Shown piece after piece: positions 36,353 through 44,503 of a DNA stretch of 64,000 nt (position 1 is the first letter of the stretch; every line of letters starts with the position of its first letter). Origin of the DNA: CAVYXK01 sp963708245 (GTDB lineage: Bacteria; Pseudomonadota; Alphaproteobacteria; Acetobacterales; Acetobacteraceae); the NCBI GenBank assembly GCA_963708245.1, contig OY970201.1, forward strand, positions 5,766,001 through 5,830,000, written 5' to 3'. The notes under the pieces are model-generated. The model saw only the letters and a program-made list of their open reading frames with translations. It was not told where the DNA came from and did not search any database. The translations under genes and the position numbers were made by a program.

Positions 36353-37266
36353 TTTGCATTATCGACAAGCGATCGGACGCTTGTCGGCAGTGAGCTCGCC
36401 GTCCCGGTCAGGGCGAGCTTCATCAGATCGAGCCCATGCGAACGCATCAGGATCCGGCCATCAGCGCCGAGCAGAAAAGCGACAAACCGATCGGCACCGT
36501 CCGGATCGGGTGCATCGCGTAGAATTGTGACCGTATAGACCGCCTTCGGCGTGATCTGGGCGGGCAAACTGATTGCTGGGATTTTCGCATCGGACGTCTC
36601 GGTTGAATAAAAGAAGCCCGCGTCGAGCTGACCCGACTGAAGCCGGCCGACCAGCGTCTCTTCCGGCAGCACTTCGTCCGGGTTTTCCGGCGCGCCAAGG
36701 ACACGCTGCGCCAGATCCGGGTCTTTGTAGAACGTCTCGGCCTGCTTCATCAGTTCGAGCGTGAGCTGGCCCTTGGGATCGAGTTTGGGGTCGGTCCGTC
36801 CGAGCCTGATCCCCGGCTCCGACAGGACCTGATACCACGGCTTGGTCTTGAAATCCGCGGCGAACCGGCTTGACGGATTATAGCCGATGACCACAGGGGA
36901 TTGGGCGAAGGCGATGTACCAACTCACCCAATCGCCATTCGCAGACCCCATTAGGCTGGCATTCACCTTCGGATTGGCGCTGATGAACACGTCGCCCTGG
37001 CGAAGCTTTCCCTTGATCTGATTGGCCAGCAGGTTCGAGCCGCCGGCATAGCCCTGAAAACGATCCCCCCGGGCTTTGTCGAAGGCGGGCCCGACGCTGT
37101 GTTCCATGAGATTGACCAGCGATCCGGCGTACAGAACACTCACGGTTCCCGCTGCCGACGCGACCGAAGCCTGCATCAGCAGCACGGTGGTGATGACGAT
37201 AGCAAAGCCGGGCACGGCGAGCCGTGCGCGATGCAAGCACGAACGGAATGTCGGCAGGGCGCGCAT
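36349..37266 (-). CDS. Molybdate/tungstate-type ABC substrate-binding protein
   Basis: A 305-residue periplasmic protein with a signal peptide (LAVPGFAIVITTVLLMQASV then ASAA, cleavage near residue 39). The mature start GTVSVLYAGSLVNLMEHSV is typical of WtpA/TupA/ModA-like proteins, and YAGGSNLLANQIKGKLRQGD, DVFISANPKVNASL, NPSSRFAADFKTKPWYQVL and TDPKLDPKGQ continue that pattern. It probably binds molybdate or tungstate for the fused transporter, whose gene overlaps its stop. Which oxyanion is preferred cannot be told. Divergent from the ModE-like gene. Confidence 0.85.
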   Translation of the reverse strand: MRALPTFRSCLHRARLAVPGFAIVITTVLLMQASVASAAGTVSVLYAGSLVNLMEHSVGPAFDKARGDRFQGYAGGSNLLANQIKGKLRQGDVFISANPKVNASLMGSANGDWVSWYIAFAQSPVVIGYNPSSRFAADFKTKPWYQVLSEPGIRLGRTDPKLDPKGQLTLELMKQAETFYKDPDLAQRVLGAPENPDEVLPEETLVGRLQSGQLDAGFFYSTETSDAKIPAISLPAQITPKAVYTVTILRDAPDPDGADRFVAFLLGADGRILMRSHGLDLMKLALTGTASSLPTSVRSLVDNAK

Positions 37267-37401
37267 TAATCGGACCTCCTATGGTGCAGGAATGACTTCG
37301 GCGAACAGCGTGCCGAGCGCGACGTCCTCTGCGCGCGGCCGTGAATCACGGCGTACAGCGCCGAGCGTCACCGGGTCGCGGCCACCTTACCCTGATCGTG
37401 A

Positions 37402-37425
37402 CGATATGGCCGATTAGATATAGCG
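37402..37425. promoter_or_regulatory. Candidate ModE-type operator between binding protein and regulator genes
   Basis: Between the divergent binding-protein and ModE-like genes lies CGATATGG-8 bases-ATATAGCG. The right half is the exact complement of CGCTATAT, and the left half matches six of eight bases of CGNTATAT, the ModE half-site as I recall it. The position, 136 bases before the binding-protein start and about 185 before the regulator start, suits control of both. The rest of the 343-base interval shows nothing else. Confidence 0.45.
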
Positions 37426-37609
37426 GGAAGAGCTGTCAAGGGCGCCGCGGCGAAGAGCCTGACCCGTCCAGGCTAATTTGAGGGCTACCCCAGACCCCGG
37501 GGCCGCCGGGCTGCTTGTCATCGGCAGAGCACCAAGCCACGCTGCGGCTATTCAACTGCCGGCATTACATGTCGGCTCACGAACGCAGGGCGCGCACGGG
37601 ATACCTGCC

Positions 37610-37993
37610 ATGGTGAAACGAAAGACACACCCGACCGGCGCTACCGGCAAGAGCGACCGGTTGAGCATCCGGCTCGACTTGGCCTCCGGTGCCCGGATCG
37701 GACCCGGCAAGGTCGCCGTGCTGGAAGAGATCGCCCGTTCCGGCTCGATCTCGGCCGCCGGCCGCGCCTTGCGCATGTCGTACCGACGCACCTGGGAGCT
37801 GGTCGAGGACCTTAATCGCACCCTCGGCACCCCTGTGGTGGAAACCGCGGCTGGTGGCAGCGGCGGTGGCGGCGCGGCCCTGACGCGCGCCGGAAAGGCT
37901 GTCGTGGAACGCTATCGCGCCATCGAGATGGATACCGCGCTTGCCGCACGCAAGCATCTGCTCGCGCTCAGCCGTGCCTGTTCCGACAAGTAA
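37610..37993 (+). CDS. ModE-type N-terminal winged-helix regulator
   Basis: A 127-residue protein like the DNA-binding half of ModE (LysR-type winged helix): GARIGPGKVAVLEEIARSGS, ISAAGRALRMSYRRTWELVE and DLNRTLGTPVVETAAGGSGG. The TOBE ligand-binding half is missing, but a stand-alone molbindin is encoded 26 bases downstream and could serve as the sensor. ATG 37610 was chosen as the first start giving the compact domain; the longer frame from 37478 has no ribosome site. It is likely to repress the divergent transport genes. Confidence 0.85.
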   Translation: MVKRKTHPTGATGKSDRLSIRLDLASGARIGPGKVAVLEEIARSGSISAAGRALRMSYRRTWELVEDLNRTLGTPVVETAAGGSGGGGAALTRAGKAVVERYRAIEMDTALAARKHLLALSRACSDK

Positions 37994-38019
37994 GCACTCA
38001 AACTCCCAGGTGACCGCAA

Positions 38020-38226
38020 ATGAAGCTTTCTGCCCGCAACCAGATCGCCGGTACGATCAAGACCGTAAAGCCAGGTGCCACGACGACGCATGTCACCATC
38101 GAGGTTTCGCCGACAGTGACGATCACCGCCTCCATTACCAACGAGGCATCCGCCGAGCTAGGACTGAAGCCCGGCATGCAGGCCATCGCAGTGATCAAGG
38201 CGTCCGACGTGATGGTGGGCGTCTGA
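38020..38226 (+). CDS. mop: Molbindin (Mop/TOBE-domain molybdate-binding protein)
   Basis: A 68-residue single Mop domain (LSARNQIAGTIKTVKPGATT, then SITNEASAELGLKPGMQAIA and VIKASDVMVGV), which is the entire size of molbindins that bind and store molybdate as oligomers. ATG 38020 lies 26 bases after the ModE-like gene. Probable role: molybdate storage or sensing within this operon. Its stop is directly back-to-back with the DUF2325 gene's stop. Confidence 0.93.
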   Translation: MKLSARNQIAGTIKTVKPGATTTHVTIEVSPTVTITASITNEASAELGLKPGMQAIAVIKASDVMVGV

Positions 38227-39522
38227 TCAGTCCGCCGCGTCCGCGTGGCCGGCCGCCTCCGGCCGCCGCAGGGCGGCGAGCAACGAGGTGGCGCCGGCGG
38301 AACGCAACGGGATGAACCGCTTGCCTGCTTGGCGGCACAGCAGCTTGGCCGCCTGCGCCGCTTGGTGGCTGATGCAATCAACCGGGAAGACCACGATGTC
38401 CGCCTGGCTCGTCAGGCCCGCCAGCAGGTTCAGGTGGTGCTCGATGCCGCCGTCATGATGCAGGAACGCAGCACCTGAGCGTTCGGCGGCCGCCCGCAGG
38501 TGCGCTACCTGGTTCGGGCGTCCGCCGACATAGAGCACGGTCACGCCATGAAGCTGGGGCTCCGGCGTGAGCGCCAAACTGTCGTCGCCGCAGCCCGCCA
38601 GCACGGATGTCTCGATGACGTTCAGCTCGCGGCGCAGCGCGCTGCAGTCCCGTTCGGCCTTCGTCCGCGCCGACCGCTCCCCCGCAATGACCGCCTTCGC
38701 TTCTGCAAGCCTCTCCTCCAGCACCGAGCTGCGTCGGGTCTCGGTCGCGAGGCGCCGTTCCAGGTCCGCGATCAGTTGCCGCAGCATGGTATTGTCCTGA
38801 CCAGAGGCAGGCGCCTCCGCGACTATACGCTGCGCGAGTGCCCGGCGCAGTTCCTGAATGCACGCGTCGCGCGTAACCACCGCGTCGCGTAAAGCGGCCT
38901 GCTGCCGGTCGAGCCGCGCCTGCAACTCGGCGTTGTCCGCTTCCAACTGGCAGAGCCGCCTGATGTCGGCGCGGTTGACCGCACCGACGAGGTGCGAGAG
39001 CATATGCACTTCGCCGAATGCCTCACGAATGACGGCATGTGTCGCGGCAGGGTGGGTCAGCGTCGCCCAATAGGCCCCCGGTATCTCGCCGCGCCGCACG
39101 GCCTCGCGCCAGAGCGTGCGCACAGCACTCTCGGCGTTTGCCTTCTCGAATTGCCGGATCGCCAGGCGGTGACGTTCATCCAAAGTCTTGTTCAGCAGCT
39201 TCGCCGTCTTGTCGTGACGGCTGGCCAGACTCACCGCAGTGCCGTGCAGCTCGTGATCCGTGCTCCCCGGCGGAGCAAGCCCGAGCTTCTTCAGAAGCTG
39301 GCGAAGTTCTCCCGTGGAGAGGAACGTGCCAATGATCGAGCAGTGCAGATTGGTGTTGAATTCCCAGATCTTGGTACGGCGCACCGTTCCGGCCATGGGC
39401 GGCATGCCGCTCCGAATCACCAACGCAGGAGGGATCGAGGCAACGGCGATCGTCTGTGGCGGTGCGGAAGGGATGCTGGCGCCGACCCTGATCGCAACCG
39501 AAGCCGATGCTGCGGTGATCAT
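38227..39522 (-). CDS. DUF2325 domain protein
   Basis: A 431-residue protein. The N-terminal half begins VRRTKIWEFNTNLHCSIIGT with FLSTGELRQLLKKLGLAPPG, followed by a helical coiled-coil part (QARLDRQQAALRDAVVTRDA and RRLATETRRSSVLEERLAEA). The C-terminal 100 residues are DUF2325: VTVLYVGGRPNQVAHLRAAA, HHDGGIEHHLNLLAGL, and PVDCISHQAAQAAKLLCRQA. The function is unknown; homologues are often near molybdate, metal or phage-related genes. ATG 39522 is preceded by GGAGAGG. It is convergent with the molbindin operon. Confidence 0.82.
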   Translation of the reverse strand: MITAASASVAIRVGASIPSAPPQTIAVASIPPALVIRSGMPPMAGTVRRTKIWEFNTNLHCSIIGTFLSTGELRQLLKKLGLAPPGSTDHELHGTAVSLASRHDKTAKLLNKTLDERHRLAIRQFEKANAESAVRTLWREAVRRGEIPGAYWATLTHPAATHAVIREAFGEVHMLSHLVGAVNRADIRRLCQLEADNAELQARLDRQQAALRDAVVTRDACIQELRRALAQRIVAEAPASGQDNTMLRQLIADLERRLATETRRSSVLEERLAEAKAVIAGERSARTKAERDCSALRRELNVIETSVLAGCGDDSLALTPEPQLHGVTVLYVGGRPNQVAHLRAAAERSGAAFLHHDGGIEHHLNLLAGLTSQADIVVFPVDCISHQAAQAAKLLCRQAGKRFIPLRSAGATSLLAALRRPEAAGHADAAD

Positions 39523-39659
39523 TTGCTGCCTCTCCACAGCAGGCTGCGATACATGTGTCCCCTCTTCGCTCTTGTCACGCTATGAATGGATGGATATAGC
39601 GTAGGCGAGGGCGGCCTGCCAAGCTGCGGGCCGGCGAAACGGAACGAAGGGAGCACAGG

Positions 39660-40788
39660 ATGCCGCCGAGACGCATTGCCGGCCTGGTCGGACTGTCCCT
39701 GGTTGCGATGACAGGTCTGTCAGGGGCCGGCCTGGCGGGGCCCGATTTCCCGACAGTTCGCTTTGAGCGGGGATGTTGCGACGCCAGGTGTTTACGACCT
39801 CGCGAGCCTGTCGGCACTACCGGCAACGATAGAGACCGTCACATACCTTTCGGCCGGCGTTCCGGTGACCGACACCTATACCGGGACACTTCTCTGGACC
39901 CTGCTGAATGCGGCGGGCGGCACCCCGCCTGTCTTGGGAGAAAAGAATAGCGTCCTGCGGAACTACATCGTTGCCGTCGGCAGTGACGGCTATGAAGCGG
40001 TGTTCGCGGCGGGCGAGATAGACCCGAAATTCGGCAATCGGTCGTATACGGTAGCGTACAGCGATACCGGCGGGCAGCTTGGCCCCGGCGGACCGCTGGG
40101 CTTCGCCCGCATGGTGGTTCCTGGCGATCGAGCTGGCGGACGTTACGTCTCCAACCTCGTGGCCCTGCATGTCGGAAATGCACCGTCGCTTCCCGGCAGT
40201 GGCGGCGGTCTCTCGACCGAGTTCAAGCTGATCGGCGACGTCAGTCACCCTGGCATCTATACGCTGTCCAGCCTGGAAGCATTGCCGGCGACGACCTTGA
40301 CGGCGACATATCTTGCTGGCGGCACGCCAGTTACCGACACCTATACCGGCGTGTCCTTGTGGACCCTTATCACCTCGGCAGGCCTAGTCACCAATCCTTC
40401 CATCAAGAACGACGTTCTGCGCAAATATGTCGTCGCTGTTGGAACCGACGGCTACGAGGCGGTCATCTCGCTCGGCGAGATCGACCCCATGTTCGGCGAT
40501 CAGCCTGATCTCGTGGCCTATGCGGACACTGAGGGCCAGTTGGGTGCCGACGGGGCGGACGGGTTCGCGCGGATCGTGGTGCCGGGCGATTCAGCCGGCG
40601 GTCGCTATGTGTCGAACCTGATCGAACTCGGCGTGTTCGACGCCAGCGTGCCGGAGCCGCGAGGCATCGCCCTGTTCGTCACGGCGACCCTGGCGCTGGC
40701 TTTCGTGCGAAGGGCCTCGCCCAGGCACCCTCACCGCAGCGCTATGAGCGGCGACCTCTCCTGCGGTGCGGGGAGAGGTGGAACTTGA
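39660..40788 (+). pseudogene. PEP-CTERM protein with two molybdopterin-binding-like repeats, frameshifted
   Basis: The signal peptide is in one frame (MPPRRIAGLVGLSLVAMTGL, then SGAGLAGPDF, ATG 39660). The mature protein is in another frame from about 39763 (LSGDVATPGVYDLASLSALP). A single extra T at CTTT (39761-39764) explains the break. Two repeats of about 145 residues follow, each with GDV-x-x-PG-x-Y-x-L-x-x-L-x-ALP, a TDTYTG motif, a GSDGYEAVFAAGEIDP segment and a RxVVPGD-x-AGGRYVSNL end. This resembles the oxidoreductase molybdopterin-binding domain. A PEP-CTERM sorting signal (VPEPRGIALFVTATLALAFV then RRA) follows. The last 22 residues derive from a palindromic repeat. If the frameshift is an error, this would be a functional surface protein near the molybdate genes. 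Confidence 0.8.
40725..40787. repeat. Palindromic repeat at the 3' end of the PEP-CTERM gene
   Basis: A copy of the CTCTCC.../...GGAGAGG repeat group: CACCCTCACCG at the left and GACCTCTCCTGCGGTGCGGG followed by GAGAGGT at the right. It supplies the last codons and the stop of the preceding gene. Similar to 8703-8771. Confidence 0.6.
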
Positions 40789-40907
40789 AAGTTGGGCCAG
40801 CGCAGCATCGGTTCAGCATAGGCATCACGACACCAAAGCCCCGAACTTGCCCGCCAAACGACTGGCCGTTCACCAGCGGTCAATGCCTGCGCTGGTAGCT
40901 TCCGCGC

Positions 40908-41783
40908 ATGCGCCTCAAGCTGTACCGCGCGCCCAAAATGGCGGAGGCTCTGGCGCGTCTGCGCGCGGAGCTGGGGCCTGATGCGCTGATCCTTGCCACC
41001 CGGCCGGTTGCCGACGGGGTGGAAATCACCGCCGCGCTGGAGCCGGAGCCGGACGAGCCACAACCGGACGCGACGCGTTTGCCGGCGCTCGAATACCATG
41101 CGGTTCCACGAGTGCTGCATCCGGTGCTCCAGCGCGGCCCGCTGGAAACCGCGCTGGCGGCGGTCATCGCCTTTGCCCCGCTGCCGCTGGAACAGCGCCG
41201 CCCGCTGTTGCTTGCCGGCCCTCCAGGTGCCGGCAAGACACTCACCACGGCTCGCCTCGCGGCACGTCTCGTGATGGCGGGCGTTACCCCCGTGGTTGTG
41301 ACGACCGATGGGGGGAGGGCGGGTGCGGCTGAGCAGCTCGCCGCCTTCACCCGCGTGCTTGGCATGGAGCTGATTGCGGTGGCCAATCCAGTGGCACTTG
41401 GCCGCGCGCTGGCCCGGCGGCCCTCCGGCGTGCCGGTGCTTATCGACACGCAGGGGACTGATCCGTTCGACCCGGCCCAGCAAGAGCAGCTTGCTGCTCT
41501 GGCCGCCACCGCCCAAGCAGAGACTGCGCTGGTGCTGCCCGCCGGCCTGCACCCCGACGAGGCGGCCGAGCTGGCGGCTGCCTTCGCCGGAGCCGGCGCC
41601 AGCCTGCTGATCGCCACCCGGCTTGATCTGGCACGGCGACTGGGCTGGGTGCTGGCCGCCGCGCATGCCGGTCGCCTCGCGCTTGCCGAGGCTGGGATCG
41701 GGCCGGGCGCCGCCGATGGGCTGGTGCCGCTCACCCCCGCTTTCCTCGCCGCCCGCCTACTTTGCACCGGATCACGCCCATGA
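40908..41783 (+). CDS. flhF: FlhF-like SRP-family GTPase
   Basis: A 291-residue protein that looks like a short FlhF (MRLKLYRAPKMAEALARLRA, then ELGPDALILATR). The GTPase core has a P-loop LLLAGPPGAGKTLTTARLAA, a switch-like TTDGGRAGAAEQLAAFTRV, the DTQG motif in VLIDTQGTDPFD (DTAG in most SRP GTPases), and ATRLDLARRLGWVLAA as the specificity loop. FlhF places and starts polar flagella. Family proteins are longer, so this is a compact variant. It is followed at a 4-base overlap by flhG. Confidence 0.8.
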   Translation: MRLKLYRAPKMAEALARLRAELGPDALILATRPVADGVEITAALEPEPDEPQPDATRLPALEYHAVPRVLHPVLQRGPLETALAAVIAFAPLPLEQRRPLLLAGPPGAGKTLTTARLAARLVMAGVTPVVVTTDGGRAGAAEQLAAFTRVLGMELIAVANPVALGRALARRPSGVPVLIDTQGTDPFDPAQQEQLAALAATAQAETALVLPAGLHPDEAAELAAAFAGAGASLLIATRLDLARRLGWVLAAAHAGRLALAEAGIGPGAADGLVPLTPAFLAARLLCTGSRP

Positions 41784-42550
41784 CCGCATCCACATCCCCG
41801 TGCCGAGGCCGCCTGATCGCAGTCGCCTCGGGCAAGGGGGGCGTCGGCAAGACTTGGCTCTCGATCACCCTGGCCCACGCGCTCGCCCGTCGCGGCCGGC
41901 GGGTCCTGGTGTTCGACGGCGATCTCGGGCTGGCCAATGTCGATATTCAGCTCGGCCTGACCCCGGAGCGCGACCTCGGGGCCGTGCTTGCCGGGCGTTT
42001 CAGCCTAGCCGATGCGGTGCTGCGCCACGAGGAGGGCGGGTTCGACATCCTTGCCGGCCGCTCCGGTTCCGGGGCGCTGGCAGGGCTCAATTCGGCTGCG
42101 CTCGACATGGTGCTGACCACGCTTCGGCAGGCCACCGAAACCTACGAACTGGTGCTGCTCGATCTCGGCGCCGGGCTAGAGCGGCCGGTCCGCCGGTTGG
42201 CTGCTTGCGCCGACACGCTGCTGGTGCTCGCCACTGAGGAGCCCACAAGCCTGACTGACGCTTATGCGGTGCTCAAGCTGCACGCTGCCGATCGTTCGAA
42301 GCGGAACGATCCGGGAGATGTTCGCGTGATCGTGAACCAGGCCGCCAATCGCACCGCGGGCGAGCGCACCTATGAGACGCTGCGTCGCGCCTGCGCCGCT
42401 TTTCTCGGCCAAACTCCTCGGTTCGCCGGCATAATCCGCCGCGATGAACGGGTACCGGAGACCATCCGCCGGCAAGCGTTGCTGCTGACCCGCTATCCGA
42501 CCTGTGGTGCGGCAGAGGACATTGAACAGGTCTGCCGCGCGCTTAGCTGA
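41780..42550 (+). CDS. flhG: MinD/ParA-like ATPase (FlhG/FleN type)
   Basis: A 256-residue P-loop ATPase. The deviant Walker A is AVASGKGGVGKTWLSITLA, with FDGDLGLANVDIQLGL as the Walker A' loop and LVLLDLGAGLERPVRR near the Walker B. It counts flagella together with FlhF in other bacteria. ATG 41780 overlaps the flhF stop as ATGA. Start ATG was chosen for this overlap; the longer frame from 41762 lies in flhF. No other flagellar genes are in the window, so the operon continues outside or is isolated. Confidence 0.85.
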   Translation: MTASTSPCRGRLIAVASGKGGVGKTWLSITLAHALARRGRRVLVFDGDLGLANVDIQLGLTPERDLGAVLAGRFSLADAVLRHEEGGFDILAGRSGSGALAGLNSAALDMVLTTLRQATETYELVLLDLGAGLERPVRRLAACADTLLVLATEEPTSLTDAYAVLKLHAADRSKRNDPGDVRVIVNQAANRTAGERTYETLRRACAAFLGQTPRFAGIIRRDERVPETIRRQALLLTRYPTCGAAEDIEQVCRALS

Positions 42551-42601
42551 GCTTCGCGCTTTCTCCTTCGCCGTCTCAGGGGCGGTCTGGTAAAAATAAC
42601 T

Positions 42602-43834
42602 ATGACGCTGATTCGCAGCAGTGGCAGCCGCGACCTGAGAGTGGATTTCTTCCGGGGCCTCGCGCTCTGGTGGATCTACACCGACCACGTACCGGGCGAT
42701 GTGCTGGGCAATTACAGCTTACATTCCGTTGCGTTGTGTGACGCAGCGGAAGTGTTTGTGCTGCTCGCCGGGTTCGGCGCGGGCAAGGCGTATGCCGCGG
42801 TGATGGACCGCGACGGCTACCTATTCGGAGCGGCCGAGGCACTGAAGCGCGCCTGGACGCTTTATATTGCGCATATTTTCCTGTTCGTCGTTTATGCCGC
42901 TCAGGTCTCCTACGGAGCGACCCTGCTCGACCGTCTGAATTATCTGGACGAGAGCAAGCTGAACGTGCTGGCCGACCAGCCTTATCAGGCGCTAATGGAG
43001 GCGCTAACGCTGCGTTATCAGCCCAGTCTGCTGAATATCCTGCCGCTGTATATCGTGCTGCTGGCGATGTTCGCCTTTGCGATGCCGCTGCTGCGGCAGC
43101 CAAAGGTGCTGGTCGGTCTGTCGCTGGCGACCTATGTCGGGGTGCGTGCACTGGGCTTCAATCTGCCGTCGTGGACCGACGACGGCTGGTTCTTCAACCC
43201 GTTCACCTGGCAGTTGCTGTTCCTGATTGGTGCCATCCTGGCCTATGCGCCGCCGCGGCGGTTGCCGACGCCGACCGCCGTGTTCGATGGGCTCGCGGTC
43301 GCAACGCTGGTCGGCGGCCTGGTGGTGATCTTCGGCGTCTGGCAGTACCCGCGTTTTGCGGCGGCACTACCGTGGCAACTAACCCACGCGCTGCTGTCGA
43401 TCGATAAGACAAATCTGGACCCGCCCCGCCTACTGTCGATCCTGGCGCTGCTTTGGCTCACGATACGGCTTGTCCCGGCGAACGCGCGCTGGCTGCAATC
43501 ACGTTGGGCTGGGCCCCTAGTCCTGATGGGGCAGCACTCGCTGCCGGTGTTCTGCTTCGGCATCTTCATCGGCTTTTTTGGCCGCATGGCGCTGGAAACC
43601 AGCGACGCGGCACCCATGCAGGTGCTGGTCAATGTCGGCGGCATTGCCTCGATGGCCGGGGTGGCGTGGATCGCGGCCTGGTATGGCGAGCGCGGCCGCG
43701 CGCGCTCGCGCTCCACGGCGCCCTTGCCCGCGACGGCCCGCACTGTTACGCAAGTGTCCCATGATGTGGTGGGCGGTTTTGGCACTGCTCGCGCTGTCGG
43801 CGGTGCGTCCGCCGGTGGCGTTGGCAGGGCCTGA
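42602..43834 (+). CDS. opgC: OpgC-like membrane protein
   Basis: A 410-residue OpgC (COG4645) type protein with about ten membrane segments. Family start is RDLRVDFFRGLALWWIYTDH and VPGDVLGNYSLHSVALCDAA with EVFVLLAGFGAGKAYAAVMD. OpgC proteins act as acyltransferases on periplasmic glucans (succinylation in E. coli). The last 25 residues (after about ARTVTQVSH) overlap the start of the next gene by 74 bases. It is 50 bases after flhG. Confidence 0.85.
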   Translation: MTLIRSSGSRDLRVDFFRGLALWWIYTDHVPGDVLGNYSLHSVALCDAAEVFVLLAGFGAGKAYAAVMDRDGYLFGAAEALKRAWTLYIAHIFLFVVYAAQVSYGATLLDRLNYLDESKLNVLADQPYQALMEALTLRYQPSLLNILPLYIVLLAMFAFAMPLLRQPKVLVGLSLATYVGVRALGFNLPSWTDDGWFFNPFTWQLLFLIGAILAYAPPRRLPTPTAVFDGLAVATLVGGLVVIFGVWQYPRFAAALPWQLTHALLSIDKTNLDPPRLLSILALLWLTIRLVPANARWLQSRWAGPLVLMGQHSLPVFCFGIFIGFFGRMALETSDAAPMQVLVNVGGIASMAGVAWIAAWYGERGRARSRSTAPLPATARTVTQVSHDVVGGFGTARAVGGASAGGVGRA

Positions 43835-44501
43835 GGGCGCGCCACCCGTCGTCTGTCCAAGCTCGGCGGATGTCGAAACACCGGATCAGCCGTTCGACCA
43901 CCTGGCCGCGGCGATCAAGACCGGTGGTCCGATCGAGGTGCTCGCACTCGGCTCGGCCAGCACCGTGGCGAGCGGCAAGGCGGGTTTTCCCTACGCCATG
44001 GTCCAGTCGCTCGAGGCGGCACTGCCGCACACGACATTTCGTCTCACCGTGCAGGGCGGGCGAGGGTTGACCGCCGGGGAGCTGCTCGACGATCTGCGAG
44101 TGGCGCTGAAGCGCCAGCACATTCCGCTGGTGATCTGGCAAACCGGCACCGTCGAAGCGGTGCGCGGGATGCTCCCGGAGGAACTCCAGGACGTGCTGGA
44201 AGATGGCGCGAGATTGGTCGAAGGGCAGGGCGGTAATTTGGTGCTGATGGATCCGCAGTTCAGCCGGTTTCTGCGCGCCAACACCGATATCGACGCATAT
44301 GAGCGGGCGATCGCGGCCGCTGCCGAGTTGCCCGGTGCCAACCTGTTCCGCCGCTTCGACCTGATGCATAGCTGGGCGGAGAACGGGACGCTCGATCTGG
44401 AGCGGACGGCAGCGGCCGAGGAACGCGCCGCGGTCAGCCTGCTGAACCAGTGCGTCGGCCGAGCGCTCGCGCGGTTCGTATTGAATGGGATTGGTCGCTG
44501 A
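43761..44501 (+). CDS. Secreted SGNH-hydrolase-like protein
   Basis: A 246-residue protein with an N-terminal signal or anchor (MMWWAVLALLALSAVRPPVA then LAG). The mature part resembles an SGNH/GDSL hydrolase: EVLALGSASTVASGKAGFPY (the first block has GSA rather than GDS), then FRLTVQGGRGLTAGELLDDL, VIWQTGTVEAVRGM, and HSWAENGTLDLERT near the end. The catalytic Ser and His have not been identified with certainty. It overlaps opgC by 74 bases and may modify the same glucans. ATG 43761 (MMWW) was chosen for the signal peptide. Its TGA stop (44499-44501) lies inside the IS481 target repeat. Confidence 0.7.
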   Translation: MMWWAVLALLALSAVRPPVALAGPEGAPPVVCPSSADVETPDQPFDHLAAAIKTGGPIEVLALGSASTVASGKAGFPYAMVQSLEAALPHTTFRLTVQGGRGLTAGELLDDLRVALKRQHIPLVIWQTGTVEAVRGMLPEELQDVLEDGARLVEGQGGNLVLMDPQFSRFLRANTDIDAYERAIAAAAELPGANLFRRFDLMHSWAENGTLDLERTAAAEERAAVSLLNQCVGRALARFVLNGIGR

Positions 44502-44503
44502 TC

